DNA of 36,477 nt, taken from positions 1 to 36,477 of the forward strand of contig JAJZVF010000006.1 in the NCBI GenBank assembly GCA_021845825.1. The letters are read 5' to 3'. The notes beneath the pieces were generated by a model, which did not search any database, was not told the DNA's origin, and saw only the letters and a program-made list of their open reading frames with translations. The stretch comes from Pseudomonadota bacterium. GTDB taxonomy: Bacteria > Pseudomonadota > Gammaproteobacteria > Steroidobacterales > Steroidobacteraceae. Shown here in pieces: positions 12,607 to 21,407 of the stretch. The translations under genes and the position numbers were made by a program. Each line of letters begins with the position of its first letter. Position 1 is the stretch's first letter.

Positions 12607-12720
12607 CCTGCACGAGCGTTCGCGAACTTTGGCCCCGTGCGCGGGTGGGGCCCCGCGGGACGCCCGTGCCTTTCACGACCAATCCGGGTACTGTGCGACT
12701 GCGGCGTTCCCCCCGCCGGT

Positions 12721-12749
12721 CAGTCCGCCAACATCCCTGGCAGTCCGCC
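12721..12749 (+). repeat. Direct repeat CAGTCCGCC x2 upstream of permease promoter
   Basis: CAGTCCGCC occurs at 12721-12729 and again at 12741-12749, a 20-bp period (about two helical turns), ending six bases before the predicted -35. The placement suits an activator or repressor operator. Confidence 0.4.
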
Positions 12750-12755
12750 GGAGTT

Positions 12756-12784
12756 TGGACAAGCCATGCCGCATCCCGTATCCT
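12756..12784 (+). promoter_or_regulatory. Predicted sigma70 promoter of the permease gene
   Basis: TGGACA (12756-12761) and TATCCT (12779-12784) are separated by exactly 17 bp. Initiation would be near 12791, about 40 nt before the start codon. Good spacing, one mismatch in -35, two in -10. Confidence 0.5.
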
Positions 12785-12829
12785 GAAAAGGGGGCCGTCC
12801 CGGTCCAAACGACGGGCGCGAGGTAAGAA

Positions 12830-14464
12830 ATGGCGGGTTCAGCCAAACTCAGGCGCGATGCAGGCGTCATCGGCATTCTGTACGCCAGTCTCGGCAGCAT
12901 CATCGGCTCCGGCTGGCTGTTCGGCGCCCTGAATGCCGCCGTTCAGGCCGGACCCCGCAGTGTCTTTTCGTGGATCATCGGCGCAGTCGCCATACTGTTT
13001 CTGGCCTTCGTGTTCGCCGAGCTCGCGACGATGTTCCCGAACTCCGGCGCCCTGGTACACATGACGCACGTGAGCCACGGCGACCTGGCCGGCAAGATCT
13101 GGAGCTGGATCCTGTTCCTCGCGTTCGTCTCCGTGCCGCCCGTGGAAGTCAGCGCGGTTCTCACGTACGCCAACAACTACCTGCCCGGACTGATCAATCC
13201 GCTCACCGGCCTGATGACCGGTACGGGCACAGCACTGGCGGCGCTGCTGCTGGCTGCGGTCGTCGGCTTGAATTTCCTGGCGATCCGCTGGGTCATGGCG
13301 ATCAACAGCGCGGCGACGTGGTGGAAGCTCGTCATTCCGATCGCGACCATCTGCGTGCTGATGGCCTACTCATTCCATCCGCACAACCTGGTTGTCCACA
13401 TTCACAGCACCCCGGTGAGCGGCATGTTCACGGCGGTGGCAACCGCCGGCATCATATTCAGTTTCTTCGGCTTCCAGCAGGCCATCGCGTTGGCCGGAGA
13501 GACGCGTAATCCGAACCGTTACGTGCCGATCGCCCTCATCAGTTCGGTGCTGATCGGCATGGTGATTTATGTCGGTTTGCAGATGTCGTTCATCACGGCG
13601 CTGAATCCGCGGGACTTGAGCGGCGGGTGGGCGCACCTGCATTTCACCGGCATGTTCGGTCCGCTGGCCGCCATCGCCGTGGCGGTCGGGGCATTCTGGT
13701 GGGCGGTGCTTCTTTACGTCGATGCCCTGATCTCGCCGCTCGGGACGGCCTTCATCTACATCACGGCGAGTCCGCGCATCATCATGGCCGCAGGAGAGAT
13801 GGGCAACGCGCCGAAGCGCGTCACCAAGCTGAGCCGCCACGGCGTGCCCTGGATCGGGCTCATCGTCACCTATCTGGTCGGCGTGCTGTTCTTCTTTCCC
13901 TTTCCCTCCTGGCAGAAGCTGGTCTCGGCCGTCTCGCTGATCACGGTCCTCTCGTACAGCATCGGGCCGGTGATCCTGCTGAGCCTGCGTACCTCGCTTC
14001 CGCAGGCGGCGCGTCCGTTCCGGCTCCGGGCGGCGGGCCTGCTGTCGACGACCGCGTTCATTTTGTCCAACTGGATCATCTATTGGACCGGATATGCCGT
14101 GGGCAAGTGGATGTTCGGCGCGGTGTTCGCCTACATCGTGGCGTACCTCTTCTGGTACTTCGCCGTGCGCCGCAGGCCGCTCGCGGAGCTGGGGTGGCGG
14201 CAGGCGTGGTGGATCCCTCCATATCTGGCCGGCATGTGGCTGATCGGTTATCTGGGTCCGCGGGGCGTCATGGGCGGCACAGGCACATTTGGGTTCTTCA
14301 CCGGCATGTGGATCATCGCCGGTTTCAGCCTGCTGGTGCTGTGGGCCGCTCTGCGCGCGGCGCAAGGCTCTGCAGGCGCACAGCGCTGCGCCGATTTCGT
14401 GAAGACACTTGCCTCGAGCGGAGTGGAAACGCCCAGACGTCCCGAAGAGCTGGAAGCACCCTAG
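12830..14464 (+). CDS. APC-superfamily amino acid permease
   Basis: Twelve-helix-class inner-membrane transporter, 544 residues. TM1 carries the glycine-rich substrate/sodium-site-like break SLGSIIGSGWLFGA (about 19-32), typical of the APC (amino acid-polyamine-organocation) fold. Other features include FVFAELATMFPNSGALV, FSFFGFQQAIALAGETRNPNRYVP (the conserved segment around TM6 and the following loop) and SPRIIMAAGEMGNAPKRVTKLSRHGVPW. The hydrophilic tail is about 45 residues. A GAGGTAAG ribosome binding site precedes the ATG. Substrate cannot be read from sequence. It converges on the GFA gene with 66 bp between stops. Confidence 0.88.
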   Translation: MAGSAKLRRDAGVIGILYASLGSIIGSGWLFGALNAAVQAGPRSVFSWIIGAVAILFLAFVFAELATMFPNSGALVHMTHVSHGDLAGKIWSWILFLAFVSVPPVEVSAVLTYANNYLPGLINPLTGLMTGTGTALAALLLAAVVGLNFLAIRWVMAINSAATWWKLVIPIATICVLMAYSFHPHNLVVHIHSTPVSGMFTAVATAGIIFSFFGFQQAIALAGETRNPNRYVPIALISSVLIGMVIYVGLQMSFITALNPRDLSGGWAHLHFTGMFGPLAAIAVAVGAFWWAVLLYVDALISPLGTAFIYITASPRIIMAAGEMGNAPKRVTKLSRHGVPWIGLIVTYLVGVLFFFPFPSWQKLVSAVSLITVLSYSIGPVILLSLRTSLPQAARPFRLRAAGLLSTTAFILSNWIIYWTGYAVGKWMFGAVFAYIVAYLFWYFAVRRRPLAELGWRQAWWIPPYLAGMWLIGYLGPRGVMGGTGTFGFFTGMWIIAGFSLLVLWAALRAAQGSAGAQRCADFVKTLASSGVETPRRPEELEAP

Positions 14465-14530
14465 GTCCGCCCGCCGCCGGCATCAAAGGAGTTGTCGGCT
14501 CGATGCCGCGGTACTCCTGGGGCGCAGATC

Positions 14531-14986
14531 TCAGCGCCTAGGCGATGAGGACTGCGTCGGCTGCGGCCACTGAGGCCACTGCGGCAGTCCGTCGGTGATT
14601 TCGTAGTAATCGCCTTTGTCCGCCACGAAGATATGGGTCGCGGACCCGAGGCCCGTGGGACTATCGAGAGCGCCGGCCCAGATGCTGATGTGGCGGCCAT
14701 GCGCAGGCTTCCAGAACAGCTGCGAGCCGCAGGTGCCGCAGAACCCCCGCTGCGCGCCCTCGGAGGACGGGTACCAGCGCAGGCTTTCGGCCGAGATCAG
14801 CCGCAGCTTCTCGGGGGCGCAGGCGGTGGCTGCGGCGAAATGCCCGCTCGCCCGGCGGCACAGGGTGCAGTGGCAATAGACGATCGGGCGAAGTGGACCG
14901 CATACCTCGAAGCGCACCCCTGTGCACAAGCACCGGCCGAGCGCGCTGGCGCCCCGGGATTGCTCCGTAGACTGAGCATCGGACAT
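14531..14986 (-). CDS. GFA family (CENP-V type) zinc protein
   Basis: Glutathione-dependent formaldehyde-activating (GFA) family fold, 151 residues. The zinc-ligand cysteines are visible as CLCTGVRFEV, YCHCTLCRRASG and FCGTCGSQLFW, in the usual order and spacing. Family members range from glutathione-formaldehyde adduct handling to undefined roles, so the activity is not assigned. The listed ORF is 35 codons longer; I start at MSDAQSTEQ because CCGGAGG lies six bases upstream. It is downstream of plsC on the same strand (61-bp gap). Confidence 0.85.
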   Translation of the reverse strand: MSDAQSTEQSRGASALGRCLCTGVRFEVCGPLRPIVYCHCTLCRRASGHFAAATACAPEKLRLISAESLRWYPSSEGAQRGFCGTCGSQLFWKPAHGRHISIWAGALDSPTGLGSATHIFVADKGDYYEITDGLPQWPQWPQPTQSSSPRR

Positions 14987-15047
14987 ATCGGCCTCCGGAG
15001 TCGGGACAATGGAACGACCGCGCTCATCAAGCGTCGCGCCGAGTCTC

Positions 15048-15797
15048 TCAGCCGGCATCGGCCCGCGCCTGACCGGAAGCGACGTCCGCACGCTCCATCC
15101 GCGCCACGGTACTCTCGATCCAGGACTGTATCTCCCGGTTGACCTCGCGCGGATCGCGGCCGGCGGCGGCTACCGGCTTGCCGATGGCCACCCGAATCGT
15201 GCCCGGCTTCTTGAGCAAGCCCCGCCGCGGCCAAAAGCTGCCGGCATTGTGCGCCACCGGTAGCAAAAGCTTGCCGGTCTCGGCGGCGAGCAGCGCCCCG
15301 CTCACCCCGTAGCGCCGGGTCTGGCCTGGTGACATGCGTGTGCCTTCCGGGAAGATAATGATCCAGTCACCCTCGGCCAATCGCTCCTTGCCCTGGGCGA
15401 TGACCTGTCCGACGGCGGAACGGCCGGACTTGCGGTCGATGGCGATCGCATGCACCTGCCGGATGCCCCAGCCGACCACGGGGATCCAGGTGAGCTCGCG
15501 TTTCAGCACCCAGACCTGGCGGGGAAACACCAGCGACATGGCAATGGTTTCCCACGAAGAGGAATGCTTCCATAGCGCGATGTGATTGTCAGCGGGCAGG
15601 TTTTCCAGGCCTTCGATCCGATAGTCCAGCCGACAAGTCCACTTGAGCGCCGTGAGCAGCACCCGTGCCCACACTCTGATCAGAGTGAAGCGGCGCCGGA
15701 ACGGCAGCACCGAGCACGCGATCACGAAGAAGATCGCGTAAAAAAACGTCCACAGGAAGAGGAATAACGTGAAGACGAGCGAGCGCAGAAACTGCAT
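15048..15797 (-). CDS. plsC: PlsC-type 1-acylglycerol-3-phosphate acyltransferase
   Basis: Membrane acyltransferase of the LPLAT family, expected to acylate lysophosphatidic acid or a similar lysolipid. 249 residues with an N-terminal membrane helix (FTLFLFLWTFFYAIFFVIACSVL). Motif I reads WKHSSSWET, an HX4E variant of the canonical HX4D that I recall as common in gammaproteobacterial PlsC homologues near glyS. Motif III is IIFPEGTRMSPGQ, and LLLPVAHNAG corresponds to motif IV. It lies downstream of glyS on the same strand with a repeat element between them; gmhB, often between these genes, is absent. Confidence 0.88.
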   Translation of the reverse strand: MQFLRSLVFTLFLFLWTFFYAIFFVIACSVLPFRRRFTLIRVWARVLLTALKWTCRLDYRIEGLENLPADNHIALWKHSSSWETIAMSLVFPRQVWVLKRELTWIPVVGWGIRQVHAIAIDRKSGRSAVGQVIAQGKERLAEGDWIIIFPEGTRMSPGQTRRYGVSGALLAAETGKLLLPVAHNAGSFWPRRGLLKKPGTIRVAIGKPVAAAGRDPREVNREIQSWIESTVARMERADVASGQARADAG

Positions 15798-15812
15798 GGT
15801 GCCGGGTCTCGA

Positions 15813-15910
15813 AGGAGCGCAGCCGTAAAGCGGATTTCCCCGGGCCCCGGGAACGCCTGCAAGGCCATACCGGCGACGGCCCGGGGAAATCCGCTCAAGG
15901 GCGCGGTCCG
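15813..15910. repeat. Inverted-repeat element 1 (REP/MITE-like)
   Basis: The perfect 18-bp inverted repeat AGCGGATTTCCCCGGGCC (15829-15846) and its complement (15878-15895) flank a 31-bp spacer. Similarity continues outward on both sides to about 32-33 bp per arm with mismatches. The right arm (15880-15910) matches 28 of 31 bases at 19653-19683 in the glnA leader. It occupies most of the 146-bp glyS-plsC gap. No T-run follows, so it is not a simple intrinsic terminator. Confidence 0.7.
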
Positions 15911-15943
15911 ATGTTCATTTCACCGAAGGATTCCTGGCGTCGC

Positions 15944-18205
15944 TCACCCCGGCAGCCGGGACAAGTCCGCCACGCCGGCGAACAGATCGCGCATGTGCGC
16001 AAGCAGCGCCAGCCGGTTGGTGCGCAGTCGTGGGTCTTCGTCCATGACCATCACTGCATCGAAAAAAGCGTCCACCGCGGGCCGCAGGGCCGCCAGCTCC
16101 GTGAGCGCGCCGGCATAATCGCGCCGGGCCGTAGCCGCCGAGACCGTGCCGCGCAGCGCATCGATGGACTCGAAAAGGCTCCGCTCGGCCGGCTCTTCGA
16201 GCAGAGCCGGATCGACCGGGGAGGCTGCGCCCCCGGCCGCTCGCCCGCCGCTGCGCGGCTCAGGTGTCTCGGCCCGGGCTTGCTCGCCTGACTTCCTCAG
16301 GAGGTTGGCCACGCGCTTGTTGGCCGCCGTGAGGCTCGCCGCCTCCGGCAGCGCCAGAAATTCGCTGAGCGCCTTCAGCCGCCGATCGAAATCCATGGGC
16401 GAAGCAGGCCGTGTCGCGAGCACCGCGTCGAACATCTCCGTAGTGAACGGTCCTTTGACCGCATCGTTCTCAAGATAGTAGGCGCGCAAGCGCTCGAGCA
16501 CATAGTCATACAGCTCCTCGGCCACTGCATCGATCGACAGGGCCGGTGCGGCCTTGCCCGTCGGCAACGCGATCCGCTCGATGTCCGCCTGCGCGAGGCC
16601 GACCGCATGCCGCAGCAGCCCCGCCAGGTCGAGATCGAGACGCCTCTCGAGCAGGATGCGTGTGAGTCCGATGGCTGCCCGGCGCAACCCGAAGGGATCC
16701 TTCGTGCCGCTCGGCTTGCTGCCGAGCGCGAATATCCCCGCCAGGGTATCGAGCTTATCGGCGATGGCGATCACCATGCCGGTGCCTGTCAGCGGCAGCG
16801 CGTCGCCCGCGCCGCGCGGCAGGTAGTGCTCCCGGAGGGCGGCGGCCACTTCCGGATCCTCCCCATCGGCCAGCGCGTAGTGGGCGCCCATGATGCCCTG
16901 CAGCTCGGGAAATTCGCCGACCATGGCCGACAGCAGGTCGCACTTGCACAGGCTCGCCGCGCGCTCCGCCTGTGCCACGGACTGTCCGGTCGCCCCGGCG
17001 ACCTCGATCGCCAGCACGCGGATGCGCCGGCTGCGGTCACCGAGTGAGCCAAGCCTCGCCTGGAAAGTGACCGTATCCAGGTCCGCGATGCGGGCCGCGA
17101 GCGGGGTCCTGCGATCCTGGTCCCAGAAAAACGCCGCATCGGCGAGGCGCGGGCGCACCACGCGTTCGTTGCCTTCGATCACCTTGGCGGGCTCGCGGCT
17201 CTCGAGGTTGGCGACCGCGACGAAACAAGGCAACAGAGCGCCGTCCATGCTCTCCACGGGGAAATATCTCTGGTGATCCTCCAGGGTGGAAATCAGCACC
17301 TCGCGCGGCAGCCCGAGAAAGCGCGGCTCGAAACGGCCGGCGAGTGGCACGGGCCACTCGACCAGCGCGGTGACCTCATCGAGCAGCGCCTCGCGCATCA
17401 GCGCCCGCCCGCCGAGTCCGGCGGCGGCGGTCGCGACCCGCTCGCGCACCCGCTCGCGGCGGACCGCGAAGTCTGCAATCACGTGGCCGTGCCCGCCCAG
17501 CGAGCGCTCGTAGGCCGCGGGAGTCGAAAGCGCGAGCGGCTTTGGCGCATGAAAGCGATGACCGCGAGTCAGCTTGCCCGCCGGGATATCGAACAGCGTA
17601 GCGGGCACGACTTCCCGGCCATACAACATGACGATCCAGTGCACGGGCCGCACGAATTCCACCTCGCCTGCACCCCAACGCATCCGCCGCTGGATGGGCA
17701 GCGCATCGAGAGCGGTGCGCACCAGGTCGGGCAGCAGCTGCACGGCGGAGGCGCCGGGCTTGACCCCGGCGTAATAAAGGAATGCCCCCTTGCCCTCCTC
17801 GCGGCGCTCGAGCACATTCCAGGCCACGCCGCAGCCGGCGGCGAACGCCTGCGCGGCCCGGGTCGGCTGACCGGCCGCATCGAATGCCGCGTTGACCGGT
17901 GGGCCGCGCCGCTCGATTCTCTGGTCCGGCTGGCGGACTGCGAGCCGCCTGACGAGCACCGCCAGCCGCCGAGGCGAAGCGAATGATTTGACCTCCCCGT
18001 GGGCGAGATCGGCCTTCGACAGGCCGTTCGACAGGCCGGCGGCGAATGCCTGCTCCAGAGCACGTAATGCCTTCGGCGGGAGCTCTTCCGTGCCAATCTC
18101 AACCAGGAAATCGTGTTTTTCGACAGTGCCCGTGCCATCCCGGGACACGACGCTTCGAGGCTGGCGCTTGGCGCCGCTTGAAATTGCTCCCGGAGATTCC
18201 GTCAT
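15944..18205 (-). CDS. glyS: Glycyl-tRNA synthetase beta subunit
   Basis: Beta subunit of the alpha2beta2 bacterial GlyRS, carrying tRNA recognition. The core begins at [25 protein letters not shown] and includes [71 protein letters not shown] and [18 protein letters not shown]. At 753 residues it exceeds the usual ~690 because of ~27 extra N-terminal residues and a Gly/Ala/Pro-rich insert (around [18 protein letters not shown]) near the C-terminus. The ATG shares ATGA with the glyQ stop and has GAGGG upstream, which supports the long start; an internal GTG (VEKHDF) is the alternative. Confidence 0.96.
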   Translation of the reverse strand: MTESPGAISSGAKRQPRSVVSRDGTGTVEKHDFLVEIGTEELPPKALRALEQAFAAGLSNGLSKADLAHGEVKSFASPRRLAVLVRRLAVRQPDQRIERRGPPVNAAFDAAGQPTRAAQAFAAGCGVAWNVLERREEGKGAFLYYAGVKPGASAVQLLPDLVRTALDALPIQRRMRWGAGEVEFVRPVHWIVMLYGREVVPATLFDIPAGKLTRGHRFHAPKPLALSTPAAYERSLGGHGHVIADFAVRRERVRERVATAAAGLGGRALMREALLDEVTALVEWPVPLAGRFEPRFLGLPREVLISTLEDHQRYFPVESMDGALLPCFVAVANLESREPAKVIEGNERVVRPRLADAAFFWDQDRRTPLAARIADLDTVTFQARLGSLGDRSRRIRVLAIEVAGATGQSVAQAERAASLCKCDLLSAMVGEFPELQGIMGAHYALADGEDPEVAAALREHYLPRGAGDALPLTGTGMVIAIADKLDTLAGIFALGSKPSGTKDPFGLRRAAIGLTRILLERRLDLDLAGLLRHAVGLAQADIERIALPTGKAAPALSIDAVAEELYDYVLERLRAYYLENDAVKGPFTTEMFDAVLATRPASPMDFDRRLKALSEFLALPEAASLTAANKRVANLLRKSGEQARAETPEPRSGGRAAGGAASPVDPALLEEPAERSLFESIDALRGTVSAATARRDYAGALTELAALRPAVDAFFDAVMVMDEDPRLRTNRLALLAHMRDLFAGVADLSRLPG

Positions 18206-19182
18206 GGATCGGCCCTCAACCGGGTGGCGCCTGAGCCGTCCTCGACCGCAGGCCGGACCACGGCGTCGCGCGCGGGTCGACGGCTTTGCAGGATCGGAAA
18301 GCCCAATGCCTGCCGGCTGTCGTAATAGGCGCGCGCCACGCCGCTTGCCAGCGCGCGCATGCGCAGGATGTAGCGTTGGCGCTCCGTCACGGAGATCGCG
18401 CGCCGTGCATCGAGCAGATTGAACGTGTGCGAGGCTTTGAGCACCTGCTCATAGGCCGGCAGCGGCAGACCTTGCTCGAGCAGTGCCCGGCAGCCGTGCT
18501 CGTAGTCCTCGAAATGGCGGAACAGTGTCGCAACGTCGGCCCGCTCGAAGTTGTACTTGGACTGCTCCACCTCGTTTTGGTGAAACACGTCGCCATAGGT
18601 CATTCTGCCGAGCGGACCGTCGGTCCACAGGATGTCGTACAGGCTTTCAACCCCCTGCAGGTACATGGCCAGCCGCTCCAGGCCATAAGTGATCTCGCCG
18701 GTGACCGGCCGGCAGTCGAGGCCGCCGACTTGTTGGAAGTAGGTGAACTGGGTCACTTCCATCCCGTTGAGCCATACTTCCCAGCCGAGTCCCCAGGCTC
18801 CGAGCGTCGGCGATTCCCAGTTGTCCTCGACGAAGCGCACGTCGTGCACCAGCGGATCGAGCCCGAGCGCGCGCAGGCTCCCAAGGTATTGCTCGAGGAT
18901 GTCCGCCGGCGAGGGCTTGATCACGACCTGGAACTGATAGTAGTGCTGCAGGCGGAAGGGATTCTCGCCGTAACGGCCGTCGGTCGGCCGGCGGGACGGC
19001 TGGGTGTAGGCGGCGCTCCAGGGCTCCGGTCCGATCGAGCGCAGGAAGGTCGCCGTATGAAAGGTGCCGGCGCCGACTTCCATATCATAGGGCTGCAGAA
19101 CGATGCAGCCCCGGTCGGACCAGTATTGCTGCAGGGCGAAGATCAGCTCCTGAAAGGTACGAGGCAGGGTCGCGGTCTTCAT
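18202..19182 (-). CDS. glyQ: Glycyl-tRNA synthetase alpha subunit
   Basis: Catalytic subunit of class II GlyRS, making glycyl-adenylate with GlyS. The start is [21 protein letters not shown], as in the family; the 33 upstream codons of the listed ORF are discarded. Visible motifs are [80 protein letters not shown] and [12 protein letters not shown]. At 326 residues it is about 20 longer than usual, with a tail (about [16 protein letters not shown]) after the normal ALGFPIL end. It overlaps glyS by 4 bp. Confidence 0.97.
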   Translation of the reverse strand: MKTATLPRTFQELIFALQQYWSDRGCIVLQPYDMEVGAGTFHTATFLRSIGPEPWSAAYTQPSRRPTDGRYGENPFRLQHYYQFQVVIKPSPADILEQYLGSLRALGLDPLVHDVRFVEDNWESPTLGAWGLGWEVWLNGMEVTQFTYFQQVGGLDCRPVTGEITYGLERLAMYLQGVESLYDILWTDGPLGRMTYGDVFHQNEVEQSKYNFERADVATLFRHFEDYEHGCRALLEQGLPLPAYEQVLKASHTFNLLDARRAISVTERQRYILRMRALASGVARAYYDSRQALGFPILQSRRPARDAVVRPAVEDGSGATRLRADP

Positions 19183-19212
19183 CACCTGATCAAATGAGCA
19201 AAACGGCTCGCG

Positions 19213-19218
19213 AGTATA
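19213..19218 (-). promoter_or_regulatory. Candidate -10 for glyQS
   Basis: On the minus strand TATACT lies about 30 bp before the glyQ start codon. No good -35 is visible at 16-18 bp. The position is plausible for the divergent glyQ transcript. Confidence 0.35.
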
Positions 19219-19261
19219 GCGAAGACCCGCAATTCTCGACTGCCACGCTACGTGGCGATCA

Positions 19262-19291
19262 TGCAATTTGACATTGCACAATCTTGGCGCG
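19262..19291. promoter_or_regulatory. NtrC-binding-like site 1
   Basis: TGCACAATCTTGGCGCG (19275-19291) matches 11 of 14 defined bases of the enterobacterial NtrC consensus TGCACCANNNTGGTGCA as I know it. An overlapping 17-bp palindrome TGCAATTTGACATTGCA (19262-19278) keeps the same TGC-N11-GCA geometry. Centre of site 1 is about 115 bp upstream of the predicted glnA transcription start. Confidence 0.55.
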
Positions 19292-19305
19292 TTTCTTCTT
19301 GAAAT

Positions 19306-19322
19306 TGCACCATTTTAAAGCA
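19306..19322. promoter_or_regulatory. NtrC-binding-like site 2
   Basis: TGCACCATTTTAAAGCA matches 11 of 14 defined positions of the NtrC consensus, with a perfect left half. It lies exactly 31 bp (about three helical turns) from site 1 and about 85 bp upstream of the predicted start, typical enhancer geometry. Confidence 0.55.
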
Positions 19323-19372
19323 TTTGATCCATGTTGATTTTATAACCATTTGATTTTTAAGAAACTATATTC

Positions 19373-19388
19373 TGGCACAAAGTATGCA
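19373..19388 (+). promoter_or_regulatory. Sigma54 (-24/-12) promoter of glnA
   Basis: TGGCACAAAGTATGCA matches the RpoN consensus TGGCACRNNNNTTGCW except one base; the invariant GG (19374-19375) and GC (19386-19387) are separated by the required 10 bp. Initiation would be near 19399, leaving a leader of about 348 nt before glnA. NtrB and NtrC are encoded downstream. Confidence 0.75.
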
Positions 19389-19453
19389 CTATCATGGTGC
19401 TGAGTTATTCAAGCTCTATTTTGCATTATTTACGAAATATGGCGCTGCGGCTG

Positions 19454-19683
19454 AGGAATGCGGCCGCAGAGCGGATTTTTCCCGGATGCTTAAGGGACGT
19501 GGTCGCGCCAGCTCACCAGTTCGCCGCAAGCGATGGGGTCGAATATGCGGGGCTGCGCGGGTCTTTGAGTGCCGCAGCCGCAAGGCCCGCAGAGGGTGCG
19601 GGGGAGCCGGTCCTGCCCCCAAGGCAGGACAATGCGACGCGCCTGATGGCGTCCCGGGAAAATCCGCTCAAGGGCACGTTCCG
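19454..19683. repeat. Inverted-repeat element 2 in the glnA leader
   Basis: The left arm GAGCGGATTTTTCCCGGA (19469-19486) and right arm TCCCGGGAAAATCCGCTC (19652-19669) are inverted copies differing by a one-base shift in the T/G runs. Outer flanks extend the arms to about 32 bp and resemble those of element 1. The ~165-bp interior is unrelated to the element 1 spacer and has no gene. It lies between the sigma54 promoter and glnA, so it would be transcribed. Confidence 0.65.
19610..19630 (+). repeat. Hairpin in the glnA leader
   Basis: GTCCTGCC and GGCAGGAC form a perfect 8-bp stem around a 5-nt loop inside element 2, about 115 nt before the glnA start. No T-run follows. It could influence leader stability or be part of the element. 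Confidence 0.4.
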
Positions 19684-19746
19684 TTTGCGATCCGGCGGCG
19701 CGGCTCGTGAATGATGCGGACTCCACCTTATGTTCCCGGAGGCGAT

Positions 19747-21156
19747 ATGACACCGACCGATGTAATCAAGTTGATCAAGGACAAAGACGTCAAGTTTGCG
19801 GATCTGCGCTTCACCGACAGCCGTGGCAAGGAACAGCACGTGACCATTCCGGCACGTCTGGTCGACGAGGATCTGTTCCGCGACGGCAAGATGTTCGACG
19901 GCTCGTCCATCGCGGGCTGGAAGGGCATCAACGAGTCGGACATGATCCTCATGCCCGAGGCGGACACGGCGGTGCTCGACCCTTTCTTCGATGAGACCAC
20001 GGTCAACATCCGTTGCGATGTCGTCGAGCCGGCCACCATGCAGGGCTATGAGCGCGATCCGCGCTCGCTCGCCAAGCGCGCGGAGGCGTACCTGAAATCC
20101 ACCGGCATCGCCGACGGCGCGATGTTCGGCCCCGAGAACGAGTTCTTCATTTTCGACAGCGTACGCTTCGGCAACGAAATGCGCGGCAGCTTCTACGCCA
20201 TCGACTCCGTGCAGGGTGCGTGGAGCTCGGGAGCGGAATACGCCGAGGGCAACATGGGGCATCGTCCGGGCATCAAGGGCGGCTATTTCCCGGTACCTCC
20301 GGTCGACGCCTACCAGGATATCCGCTCGGCGATGTGTCTGGCGTGCGAGGAACTCGGCCTGAAAGTCGAGGTTCATCACCACGAAGTGGCCACCGGCGGC
20401 CAGGCCGAGATCGGCGTCGGCGCCGGCACACTGGTCAAGAAGGCGGACCAGGTCCAGATCCTGAAGTACGCGGTACTCAACGTCGCGCAGCGCTATGGGA
20501 AGACCGCTACGTTCATGCCGAAGCCCCTGGTCGGTGACAACGGCAGTGGCATGCACGTGCACCAGTCGCTGCAAAAAGAAGGCAAGGCGCTGTTTGCCGG
20601 CGACAAGTACGGCGGGCTCTCGGAGACCGCGCTGTACTACATCGGCGGCATCATCAAGCACGCCAAGGCTCTAAACGCCTTCACGAACGCCGGAACCAAC
20701 AGCTACAAGCGCCTGGTGCCCGGTTTCGAGGCGCCCGTCATGCTCGCCTATTCCGCGCGCAACCGCTCGGCGTCCATCCGCATCCCCTGGGTGTCGAATC
20801 CGAAGGCGCGCCGCATCGAAGTGCGTTTCCCCGACTCGAGCGCCAACCCCTATTTTGCCTTCGCCGCCATGATGCTGGCCGGCCTGGACGGTATCCAGAA
20901 CAAGATCCACCCCGGCGAGCCCGCCGACAAGGATCTCTATGACCTCGAGCCCGAGGAGGCCAGGCACATCCCCACCGTGTGCCACTCGCTGGACATGGCG
21001 CTCGAGCACCTCGACAAGGACCGTGAGTTCCTGACGCGCGGCGGGGTGTTTACCAACGACGTGATCGATGCCTACATCGGCCTGAAGATACAGGAGGTAA
21101 CCAGGTTCCGGATGGCTACGCACCCGGTCGAGCTGGAGATGTACTACAGCTGCTGA
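19747..21156 (+). CDS. glnA: Glutamine synthetase, type I
   Basis: Makes glutamine from glutamate, ammonia and ATP; dodecameric cytosolic enzyme. The start [20 protein letters not shown] gives 469 residues, the standard GSI-beta length, with GGAGG four bases upstream; the listed ORF start 12 codons earlier is rejected. Motifs: [18 protein letters not shown] (metal-binding glutamates), [22 protein letters not shown] and [10 protein letters not shown]. The adenylylation loop [10 protein letters not shown] places the modifiable tyrosine at Y398, so GlnE-type control is expected. Transcription is predicted from the upstream sigma54/NtrC promoter. Confidence 0.98.
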   Translation: MTPTDVIKLIKDKDVKFADLRFTDSRGKEQHVTIPARLVDEDLFRDGKMFDGSSIAGWKGINESDMILMPEADTAVLDPFFDETTVNIRCDVVEPATMQGYERDPRSLAKRAEAYLKSTGIADGAMFGPENEFFIFDSVRFGNEMRGSFYAIDSVQGAWSSGAEYAEGNMGHRPGIKGGYFPVPPVDAYQDIRSAMCLACEELGLKVEVHHHEVATGGQAEIGVGAGTLVKKADQVQILKYAVLNVAQRYGKTATFMPKPLVGDNGSGMHVHQSLQKEGKALFAGDKYGGLSETALYYIGGIIKHAKALNAFTNAGTNSYKRLVPGFEAPVMLAYSARNRSASIRIPWVSNPKARRIEVRFPDSSANPYFAFAAMMLAGLDGIQNKIHPGEPADKDLYDLEPEEARHIPTVCHSLDMALEHLDKDREFLTRGGVFTNDVIDAYIGLKIQEVTRFRMATHPVELEMYYSC

Positions 21157-21190
21157 TCGGATCGTGAACGCGACGCGCTCATTCACCACC

Positions 21191-21217
21191 GGAGCCTCTT
21201 CGCCGAGGAGAGGCTCC
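21191..21217 (+). terminator. Hairpin downstream of glnA (1 of 2)
   Basis: A 9-bp perfect stem GGAGCCTCT/AGAGGCTCC with a 9-nt loop begins 34 bp after the glnA stop, with weaker pairing beyond the stem. There is no T-run, so it may be a 3'-stabilising or Rho-associated structure. Confidence 0.45.
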
Positions 21218-21239
21218 GGGGTGGGCGCGGAGTCTTCAG

Positions 21240-21262
21240 CGAGGACACAGGAGGTGTCCTCG
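21240..21262 (+). terminator. Hairpin downstream of glnA (2 of 2)
   Basis: A second perfect 9-bp stem CGAGGACAC/GTGTCCTCG with a 5-nt loop follows the first by 22 bp. Two adjacent strong hairpins fit a strong glnA transcript end or attenuation of readthrough into the DUF4124-ntrBC genes. Confidence 0.45.
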
Positions 21263-21407
21263 AGCCGCGGCAGCGCCGAGGCCGCGCGCCTGGCGTCCGG
21301 CCGCGAACGACGGATGAAGTTCGTGGCTGAAGCGCCGCACATGCCGCTTACTTGTCATATTCCGTCGCCTTTGTCCTCGGTCGCAAATCGGTCTATCCTC
21401 CTAACCC

